Shown here in pieces: positions 56,037 through 64,000 of a stretch of DNA of 64,000 nucleotides. The notes beneath the pieces are model-generated. The model was not told where the DNA came from. It did no database searches and was given only the letters and a program-made list of their open reading frames with translations. The DNA is from Bolinopsis microptera (taxonomy: Eukaryota; Ctenophora; Tentaculata; Lobata; Bolinopsidae). The position numbers and the translations under genes are program-made. The DNA lies in NCBI RefSeq assembly GCF_026151205.1, contig NC_087075.1, forward strand, positions 9,041,303-9,105,302. The letters are read 5' to 3'. Positions within the stretch are counted from its first letter, which is position 1. The number at the start of each line of letters is the position of its first letter.

Positions 56037-56756
56037 TTTGATAATCCTGAAATGATGAATTGTTAGGATAAAGTTTGTGCTGTAATCCTCAGCAGAGGAT
56101 TGAATATTTTCCCCATCTCTGCATCTAAATATAACAATTGTGATTTATACACATAGCCATGTTTCATATTTGAGACTTGTAACTTGGCTGGTTACACACT
56201 TGTGTAACAATGTGGCTGTTGGAATGTCTGAAGTAAAATAAGTGTTGAGATTTTTTTAAACTTTGCAGATGGCATACCGCAGTCCATTTTAACATGTTGC
56301 AATAGCTAATGTGCAGTGTGATCCAAAAACATGATGTAAAACGGATTTGAAATGATGTAGTTATCAAGCAATTTGTCTTTTTAGCAAAGTGGGATTTAGT
56401 GTTAAAACTTAACCCAAGACATGAAAAAACCCAACAATCAATATGCTTGATATCTTGGTCAACTGAGCATCGAAAGCTCCAATTTTTCGGTAGAAATCAA
56501 CGTTTTCCACAACTATAGTTTTTAAGTTAATAAAACGTTTCTTACAACATGGAGACAATTCAAGTGCATTTTAAAAGGCCAAACAAGATGCATTGTAATT
56601 TAACTCAATTCCATCATTCTAGATATCTGAAAAATGAGGTTTGATTCAGAAAAAATAGCATCATTGTTGCTCTTTGATTAAATATATTCCGAAAAAATTG
56701 GGGAAAGGGAGGAGGGGGAAGGGGGAAGGGGGACCCCCAACCCATGTAGCTGAGAC
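56037..56756. other. 5' region of the CPEB-like gene, no other gene
   Basis: AT-rich, likely 5' UTR intron and promoter of the CPEB-like gene. G-rich tract at 56699-56735. The 8-bp hAT target duplicate GCTGAGAC ends this stretch. Confidence 0.45.
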
Positions 56757-57050
56757 CAGTGGCGTAACAAAGGGCCCTGCTGACCCCGCTGTGCAGGGGG
56801 GCGCCGTCTTAGGGGGGGCGCCAAATCGTCGTTTGAATGTGGGACAATTTCGAAAACTTAACTAAAGTACTAGCAAAACTGCGCGTTTTGCTCTAGATAC
56901 ACACTTTTTTAGAGATTTTACCGGCGTATCCTCTAAAATCACCTATTTTGTTCAATTTTAGGGAGGGGCACCAAAAGGGGAGGGGGCGCCAACAGGGCCA
57001 GGGGGGCGCCTTTTCGGCAGGGGGCGCCAACAGGCAACGTTACGCCACTG
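56757..57050. mobile_element. hAT MITE with perfect 8-bp target duplication
   Basis: TIRs CAGTGGCGTAAC / GTTACGCCACTG, typical of hAT elements, flanked on both sides by GCTGAGAC (56749-56756 and 57051-57058). 294 bp, non-coding, with several GGGGGCGCC words inside. Confidence 0.95.
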
Positions 57051-57108
57051 GCTGAGACATGTGTACACCTCACAGCAAGTAGACGAAATTGGGTCTAACT
57101 TGTGGAAG

Positions 57109-60040
57109 TAGGGCCTGTCGTGATATCATGGATCGCTTAGGTTCCACCAGGATCTGGTAGTCCTCATAATTCTGCGGCCTCTATGTGTCGTCATCTCGCA
57201 CAACTCTTTAAGAATCTTGTGGATTTGGCATGTGAAAATTTGCAGCCCTCCAGACATTGATTGGGTTAACGAGGTGTCGTACGTCACCTCAAGATCGGGT
57301 GACAGGGGGCTGACCAGGCCAGAACCCAATTGATTGGGCCTGAGGTCACGTGATTATGAGCCTGAGGTCACGTGACTATGACGTCACCAGACCTTCCTCT
57401 CCGTTTCCCGCTCATTGGACCAGGTGAGCTTGCATGCATGTGAATGTGGGTGTAAGTATAGCTGTACTGTAGTTTATACCTAATTAAACCCCTATAGAAA
57501 CCGACAATTTATTTTCTGGCAGAAAGCTAGAAATTTACCAAAATATCGTCATTGTTTTAAATTTATTTTGATGACCATTCCTGACCTAAAATCGCACGAG
57601 AAATCGATTAAACTTGGTTTCAGAACTCAACAATGCTTCCTTATGCCTCAAAATCCATGTTTTATCGATACAATCAACATATCGATCCTGTAGTTCAACT
57701 TATTACTTAAAGGGTTCAAGTATAGTTACGCGGTAGACAAACTAAAACAAAATTGTAGGTTTATAACCTACCAGGACGTGTGCCGAGTTAAGCTCGAGTC
57801 GAAGGTAATATTTGGAACAAATATTTTACGAGTATCACCCGTTAAAAACAAAACACCAGTTTAATTGTCCTTTTGTCTGAACCATATGGTTAAGTGTTAG
57901 CTGTATACAATACGTCAAAAAATCATATCAACGAATCGTATCAAAGTCCATCATCAGTTAGTAACAGAGTAGAGATCAGAGCAGAACGAAGGAACATGCT
58001 TGCTTGCGGGAATCTTTTCTGAAATATTGTCGACAGGTTAAAATCAATTGCATTTCTGTTACTCTAAAAAGTACTTTTCTAAAAGTAAAATATGAATGAA
58101 TAAAAACCTCCGAAATAAGTGATACATCATAAACAAACAAAGTCCGTAATTTGCTGATACGTGTTCTATGCTCACACTCCGTCAACTTCTGTCTTAATCT
58201 ACGGATATTGAACGAATTGTAACAAAAAGAATAAAAAATTCACGTGTAAAGTTGCAAGTAATAATATATCTAATAGCTTGATCATATATTCAGCGACAAT
58301 ATTTACAAGGGAAATCGAAACTACATACTTGAAGATGTTGGCTTTACTGTTAAGAGATATCAATAATTCCGATTCAGCATAAAATTGAACAAGTTCCTCA
58401 GCCACCAAGGTCAGAATTCTGTTAATCTGTACCTTCGGTTGCTGGTCACTTCTAAGAAGTAATAACTGAAGCACTCTCCTAGTCGAAGGAATCGTTTGAG
58501 GTAACTCAAGTGGCTCTCCAATAAGAGAGGAAAACTTCATTTTTGAATGGAAAATTGTAACGAATTGAAAATGTAACGATTAAAATAATGCTTGCATTTC
58601 TTGCGTAATTTAGCAGCCTTTTTTAGCGTAATCTTAATTAAAACTGCTGCCATTGGTCGATATATTCTATCAGTAGATAAGCTGTTGCAATTGGCCACAC
58701 ATTGTTAACTAATGCACCCTACTAACGCGTGTCTTACTCCGCAAAAGCATCCAAAAGCTATACACTAATCCTACCTAATCTTACACTCAGCTCTTATGGC
58801 TATTCTACACTCATACTAGAACATTCTAAAAGATCGATTATTACGCTAAAACCCTGCTGTGTACAGCTTATTGGCCACTGTGTATGTGCTCGTAGTCATA
58901 TAATATATATGTGTGAAAAGATGCCGATAATACTTCCAGATTATTTCTCGAATAAATTCATAAATAACCTTATAAAATAAAACATTATATTAATATAAAA
59001 AGTAGTTGTCTTTTCCATTTATACTGTACCAATCGCCGACTCACTTTTAGCATTTAGCCTCACCAGCGCAACTTGAATTATATTAGAAATCGTTAACAAA
59101 ATATTTTACGAAAGTAGATCTGCTGGATTTGCAAAGTGCTAGTAATAACCAAAGATGGTCACCTTTTTATTTCATTACATTCCCAGGTAGTAGGTTTACG
59201 AAAATTGAAATACCAGACACTTTAAAAAAGCTGCCCAACTGAAATTGCACAAATTGCAATACAACTGCCACATAACACAAGGTTTTTATACATATAAGTT
59301 TATTTAACGGGTGATACTCGTACAATATTTGTTCCAAATATTACCTTCGACTCGAGCTTAACTCGGCACACGTCCTGGTAGGTTATAAACCTACAATTTT
59401 GTTTTAGTTTGTCTACCGCGTAACTATACTTGAACCCTTTAAGTAATAAGTTGAACTACAGGATCGATATGTTGATTGTATCGATAAAACATGGATTTTG
59501 AGGCATAAGGAAGCATTGTTGAGTTCTGAAACCAAGTTTAATCGATTTCTCGTGCGATTTTAGGTCAGGAATGGTCATCAAAATAAATTTAAAACAATGA
59601 CGATATTTTGGTAAATTTCTAGCTTTCTGCCAGAAAATAAATTGTCGGTTTCTATAGGGGTTTAATTAGGTATAAACTACAGTACAGCTATACTTACACC
59701 CACATTCACATGCATGCAAGCTCACCTGGTCCAATGAGCGGGAAACGGAGAGGAAGGTCTGGTGACGTCATAGTCACGTGACCTTAGGCTCATAATCACG
59801 TGACCTCAGGCCCAATCAATTGGGTTCTGGCCTGGTCAGCCCCCTGTCACCCGATCTTGAGGTGACGTACGACACCTCGTTAACCCAATCAATGTCTGGA
59901 AGGCTGCAAATTTTCACATGCCAAATCCACAAGATTCTTAAAGAGTTGTGCGAGATGACGACACATAGAGGCCGCAGAATTATGAGGACTACCAGATCCT
60001 GGTGGAACCTAAGCGATCCATGATATCACGACAGGCCCTA
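57109..60040. mobile_element. Mutator-like foldback, 737-bp arms, 9-bp target duplication
   Basis: The arms 57109-57846 and 59304-60040 are inverted copies with few differences. The element ends TAGGGCCTGTCGTGATATC and its complement. It is flanked by the same 9 bases, TTGTGGAAG, at 57100-57108 and 60041-60049. Long TIRs with 9-bp duplications fit Mutator-like or foldback transposons. The 1.46-kb interior carries a spliced minus-strand gene (58064-58540) unlike a transposase. Arms contain GGTCACGTGACTATGACGTC and a 'taggtttataaccta' palindrome. Each arm includes an identical-looking 67-codon open stretch (MGSGLVSPLSPDLEVTYDTS), not thought to be coding. Confidence 0.88.
58064..58540 (-). CDS. 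Spliced 105-residue protein inside the foldback element
   Basis: Three exons with good splice signals and matching phases: 58540-58329 (donor GTATGT), 58198-58108 (acceptor CGTAG, donor GAG/GTTTTT) and 58078-58064 (acceptor CTTTTAG). The product begins MKFSSLIGEPLELPQTIPST and continues RRVLQLLLLRSDQQPKVQIN, RILTLVAEELVQFYAESELL, KLRQKLTECEHRTRISKLRT and LFVYDVSLISEKSTF. It is helical and leucine-rich; no domain recognised. No signal peptide or TM segment. It is the only gene in the element and could be a captured host gene or an accessory gene of the transposon. Confidence 0.5.
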
Positions 60041-60049
60041 TTGTGGAAG

Positions 60050-60856
60050 GTGGATCAACTTATTAAGTATTAAGTATTTTTTTGTATTTATAATATTTGT
60101 ATAATTTCATTACCTAAATATGCAAAAATTAAATGGAAATTTCATTTGTCAAAAAAATTAGAGCCATTTACATTTTACACACTGTTTTCAACTCACCCTG
60201 TATATGGTTTCAAACGTAAAGTGTTTATTTTCTATGAATTTCTTTTTGAGATGCCCAGAGAGGCATTATTTATAATGTTATGTTACCCGCCGAATCGGTG
60301 GGTTGGGATTCCCCACTGGGATCATTTCGTCCATAAAATGTTACACAACATCAAATAATACAATAAACGATCTAGAAGATTTGCATTAAAACAAATCTAG
60401 GAATCTCAAAGCTTGTCTTCTGTGCAATGAGGTTGAAGGATACATCATTCAATTCAAAATGCTGGGCTGTTTGTCTTCCTCTGATTTCCCTCATTGCTGA
60501 GCTAAAGCAGTAGAGGGGATGGCGGCTTTTCTAGGATCTAACACGTCCTGAAGCAGACCAACACTATGTCCCAACGCACTGGTGTTGGGATGTCTGCCCC
60601 TGGTGCCTGTCCGGGTCAATAAAGCAGTCAAGCATCATGTATGTTATGTTGAGTATTCTCAACCAACAAATGTGGGAACTCCCACGAAAGACCAAAACAG
60701 ATCTAAAGAGACACTTAACAACATTGGACAAATTTTTTAACAAATGAAAATTTTTCAAACAATATACACATAATATAACAATTACCCTATATAAAATTCA
60801 ATATAAATTCAATAGAAAACCCTTGAACACCCTTTAAGTAGTATAAGTAAGCCAGT
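60050..60856. other. No gene recognised
   Basis: Short frames at 60146-60358 show nothing identifiable. The part 60390-60640 is less AT-rich and may be retroelement 3' sequence, but no motif supports it. Confidence 0.4.
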
Positions 60857-62095
60857 TTAAAGAACTGGCTCCAAATTTATATCTAATTCTGCTATTTTTA
60901 CTGCACTACTACTTTTAAACCCTCTCTCTCCTCTAAGAGCTATGATTGTTGTTCTCAATAGGTCAAATCTTACTCTCTTCCTAATAAATGTCATTGCCTC
61001 ACTATATCGTTGGCCTGATTTCCTAGATAGTTTATCCGCTAACTTCTTGAAGAACTTATTTGCTTCCCTTCCCATACCCCCAGTGGTTGATAGGACTATC
61101 GGTGTAAACGTCCCATGTTCGACTTCTACAATCCTTTTATTGTATAAATTCTTTTTCTGTCTCTCATGGCTATTGTACATAGTGGTTGGAGATCCAAGAG
61201 CCTTATTGGAAGGAGCTTGAGCATGAAATACTCTTACATCTAAAAATGCCCTTTCCAATGGGTTCCATACACTCCTAGCACTAACATCTAATCTAGCTCC
61301 ATCTGCTTTGTTGGCCCCTGCAGGAAGTTCTCTCCCGTTGACAGGAATGAGGAGAGGTTCAGTGGTAACATCTTTACAGCCAGCAGTTTCTAATAGCTCT
61401 GCTATCACATCTCTCAATGAATTGTGGCGGAGAGATACATACCCACCCCTTTTGCATATCAATGAGTGGTTTATTGAGTTGTCACTTCCACATACACCTT
61501 TTCTTGCAGCATCTTTTATTCCAAAGTTGTACCTAAGGGCTAGGGCGTCATTGAATTCTTGTTTGTTGAGACAGAATCCAAATGATTTGAGTGGGAGTGA
61601 TGAAAGCCAGGAACTTGCCCCTTTCTCTGATGTAAGATCTAATTGCAATTTTTGGGTTTCATTTAGGTCTTTTGTAACCTCTTCTTTTCTCTCTTTGAAA
61701 AACTCTATCCTTGATTTTCGGATTTGGGTCTTGATCTCGACAAGTTTTTCCTGATCGTCATAAAAATCTGGGTTTTGTTTGTATATTGCTTCTGTCAGAT
61801 CTGATGTTACTTGGCATGAGTACTTGTACTCTAGGTCAGACATCAAACTTAGGTCATATATACCAAGACCTCCTTCTTTGACTGGTAATGCAAAGAGTTT
61901 TCTGCTTGTTTCGTTGGTTCCAAAAGATCTATCTAATATTGCTGGTATAAAGGATTCTTGAATTTTGTATTCTAGTCTTTTAAGGTATTGACTGATGCCA
62001 GGTGTTGTTCGGCATACATAATTCCATCTTTTAGATAACCCATAGATAATTCCATTAATAACCATTAAAAGTTGCTTTGTCATTTGTAAAATCAA
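60857..62095 (-). mobile_element. C-terminal part of a retroelement with nuclease-like tail
   Basis: A 412-residue frame. The start (SKRWNYVCRTTPGISQYLKR, FALPVKEGGLGIYDLSLMSD) follows on from the RT in the family seen at 40303-40985. After a Cys-containing segment comes RLDVSARSVWNPLERAFLDV, RVFHAQAPSN, RIVEVEHGTFTPIVLSTTGG and MGREANKFFKKLADKLS. The D-x(n)-DVRVF, EVEH and TTGGMG blocks look like a restriction-type (PD-(D/E)XK-like) endonuclease, as some non-LTR retrotransposons carry at the C-terminus. The RT core is missing. Stop codon intact; no internal break. Family name uncertain. Confidence 0.65.
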
Positions 62096-62384
62096 AAACG
62101 AAAAGCCCTACGCTTAACGCGCGCGGCATTTTTTCTGCAGCTGCCTAGCTTCAAGCTTGTAGCCGCTAACATCAAAGCCGCCGCGCGCGCCCAGTGCTGG
62201 GGTGCATTCTCATTAACAATTAAACTTGGTCAAAGATATTTATATACAATTCCTAAATTAAATCAATAATCATGTTAATATGAGTATTCAACACTACTCG
62301 ACAACAAATATTTGCCGGCCCATCAACGATTCAGTCGCCGAAACAAAAATCAAATGTTTGCTTTTTCGTTTCGGGGACTGTTTT

Positions 62385-62465
62385 TGTAGGTTTACAACCT
62401 ACCAGGACGCGCGCCGAGTTGGACTCGTCGGAACAGATATTTTACGAGTATCACCCGTTAAGGAC
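62385..62465. repeat. Fragment of the Mutator-like arm
   Basis: Reads 'gtaggtttacaacctaccag', 'gacgcgcgccgagttggact' and 'attttacgagtatcacccgt', matching the inner end of the 57109-60040 arm. A reverse copy is at about 42555-42625. Confidence 0.8.
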
Positions 62466-62614
62466 TGTTTGAACTCAGTACTATATCCGACTAATCACAC
62501 TTTATAATGGTTAAAATACAAAGTAAAAAGATTTTCCTCGATGGGCCGGCATTCGCAACCGCGAAACGTTTTGAGTACGACAAACGATGACACCACCACC
62601 AGCCGTTAATTGAT

Positions 62615-63520
62615 AAGTCCATGGGTGAGTCAGAGTTTGCAGAGTTAGATATTTCTGTTTGAACTTTGTTTATTTTCTCAAAAAGGGGTTTAAGTTCTTC
62701 TGGAATGGGAGGGACATTATCAGATGATTTTGATCCCATGTATTCATAAGGGACACCTACTGAGTGAACTGAGTGGCCATTTTCAGGCTTGAATGAGCAG
62801 GATTCAAGAAAGGTAGTAAGTGTATTGGCCTCCTCTGTTGTAATGAAGTCTGACATATTGTCTGAAGCATGAATCTGGCTATGAGGAATAGACTGCTCTG
62901 GGACAGGTGGGATTGGAGGACACGTTATTTGTGCAGGACAAGGAAGCAATGATGGGGTAGGGGTGATGGAGGGGCCAGGATGCTGCAAGGATTGGATGGA
63001 GCTGATGGACTCTTTAAGTTCATTAATGCCTGCAGTTACATGAGGTTCATTTGCACTGAGGGCTGTTAGTTGCCCAGAGATGTTCGCTAGAAGATTCTCA
63101 GATGACTTAGATGCATGTACTGGCTCTGGAGTTGGTCGTGATGTAAGGAGTTTGAGGTCATGCTGAAGTTCATTAATCTTGACATTGAGTGCATCTAATG
63201 ATTTGTCACAGGAGATGATATCAGTGTTGTGGCCTTTGAGGGAGTTCTCATGGAGCAGTAGGTGCTGAAGACGTGTGTCAAACTGAGAGAGTGTCTCGAT
63301 GTGGTTACTGAACTGTTCAAAATTGATTTTGTCAAGTTGAGCACAACATTTTGACATATCTTGGAGTTTAGATTGTGCCAAGCTTGATTCGCACTCTATA
63401 TTCGTCTGTTGAAGGGAAAGAGTGTTACGACAGATGTGACAGACATCCACAACCGTAGAAATTATTAATAATAATAATAAAGTTATTGCAATGAGTGTGC
63501 TTTGCAGCAGATCAAATCTG
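62615..63520 (-). pseudogene. Retrotransposon ORF1 with AlkB-like domain start, truncated
   Basis: The frame (63450-62491; homologous sequence to about 62620) begins VDVCHICRNTLSLQQT, a C-x2-C pair that may start a zinc-binding unit. It then has a helical, coiled-coil-like region (LDALNVKINELQHDLKLLTS) and a Pro-rich linker. Near residues 200-275 it reads TTFLESCSFKPENGHSVHSV, GVPYEYMGSKSSDNVPPIPE and ELKPLFEKINKVQTEI, resembling the N-terminal part of AlkB-like 2OG-Fe(II) dioxygenases found in ORF1 of some non-LTR elements. The HxD and His/Arg catalytic motifs would follow but are lost: after SANSDSPMD the sequence switches to unrelated bases. In-frame readthrough to 62491 is artefactual. 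Confidence 0.5.
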
Positions 63521-63589
63521 AATCATGTTCTGATGTGATTGTTGACCTGGCTCTAAGCTCCTTTTTGTAGTCAGATATCATCTCAGAGA

Positions 63590-63655
63590 TTGATTGAAAT
63601 AAATTTTCGTGCACATACAGAATGAATGGTTAATAATTTAATATATATGTAGATG
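63590..63655. repeat. Dispersed repeat copy (also 32636-32700)
   Basis: 'gattgattgaaataaatttt' then 'cgtgcacatacagaatgaat' and 'ggttaataatttaata', nearly identical to 32636-32700. It marks a junction upstream of the ORF1 fragment. Confidence 0.85.
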
Positions 63656-63779
63656 CGATCTACCAACACAGTGCAGAGCGGTCCCATACATCCAGATGCT
63701 GTGAAGACTAATGGGACAAAGGGCCCTTTCTCTGATTGATGTATCCTCTCCTAATTTTTTCTCCTTTCCATACAGACCA

Positions 63780-63867
63780 ACAGCAGCTATATCAAAATGG
63801 GCTTATCCCGAGTGTTGACCTTCTTTGAGAATGACGTTGGTTGGACTGGCAGGAGTGCAGGTTCTAT
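63780..63867 (+). CDS. Possible internal exon at the window edge
   Basis: Preceded by CTTTCCATACAG and followed by GCAG/GTTCTA, the stretch reads TNSSYIKMGLSRVLTFFEND and VGWTGRSA in one frame. Not recognised; the 88-nt size and splice signals are the only support. Confidence 0.25.
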
Positions 63868-64000
63868 CCTTAGATGGAGAAAAAGGTTATACCTATGTAA
63901 TCAATGGATTTATGCAGTATAACTGATTAAGTAAGTAAAAGAGTGGTGGGAATTTTGTCTATCACTACTAAAACAATCGAAAATTATTAAATGCTCATTG

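Noticed and set aside
57126-60023. Two identical 67-codon frames in the inverted arms as genes
   Set aside because: They are the same arm sequence in opposite orientation, absent as a frame from the diverged copy at 41690-41955, and show no domain.
62491-62614. C-terminal extension of the ORF1 frame (NGWWWCHRLSYSK)
   Set aside because: Unrelated sequence joined after truncation; no similarity to the rest of the protein family pattern.

Overview
The window is AT-rich eukaryotic DNA from an animal, most likely an early-branching invertebrate; a cnidarian would fit, but the sequence alone does not prove it. The evidence is spliced genes with GT-AG introns for animal proteins (CaMKII association domain, WIPI3/WDR45B, complex I NDUFB7, CPEB1-like RNA-binding protein, an LDLa-type GPCR) in a background of non-LTR retrotransposons, DNA-transposon derivatives (piggyBac-, hAT-, Tc1/mariner- and Mutator-like) and minisatellites. 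No rRNA, tRNA, CRISPR or bacterial operon was seen.

Region 1-10,070: a nuclease-helicase gene (minus) lies head-to-head with a spliced CaMKII hub-domain gene (plus). A 0.94-kb array of an 11-bp repeat sits in an intron of the latter. Several minisatellites follow, including about 40 copies of a 17-bp repeat. Region 10,270-17,840: three copies of one mobile element, each ending in a large terminal hairpin; two of them carry a pair of GAA-triloop GC-rich hairpins. Region 18,300-21,315: retrotransposon remnants and a TA-flanked MITE.

Region 21,700-28,700 is the gene-dense part: a two-exon single-pass membrane protein, NDUFB7 (three exons), a 52-residue membrane protein and WDR45B (three exons). 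Short tandem repeats are fused to splice sites in this block, and CRE/E-box-like repeats abut gene ends. Region 28,840-34,250 holds a TTAA-flanked 2.7-kb foldback element, a 129-residue membrane protein gene and a near-perfect 0.73-kb palindrome. Region 34,260-43,665 is stacked, mostly 5'-truncated non-LTR retrotransposons.

Region 43,700-54,000: nested MITEs built of multiple hairpins, a Harbinger-like transposase fragment, a satellite of about 210-bp units, an LDLa-7TM receptor exon and an RTE-type reverse transcriptase cut by a multi-hairpin element. Region 54,300-64,000: a CPEB1-like gene lacking the usual zinc-binding C-terminus, a hAT MITE with perfect 8-bp target duplication, a 2.9-kb element with 737-bp inverted arms, a 9-bp target duplication and a spliced gene inside, then two retroelement fragments (a nuclease-like C-terminus and an AlkB-like ORF1).

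The most interesting items are the Mutator-like foldback carrying a spliced gene, the sixfold duplicated splice donor of NDUFB7, the CaMKII hub gene with no kinase domain in view, and the TTAA foldback studded with GGGTCGT/ACGACCC palindromes.
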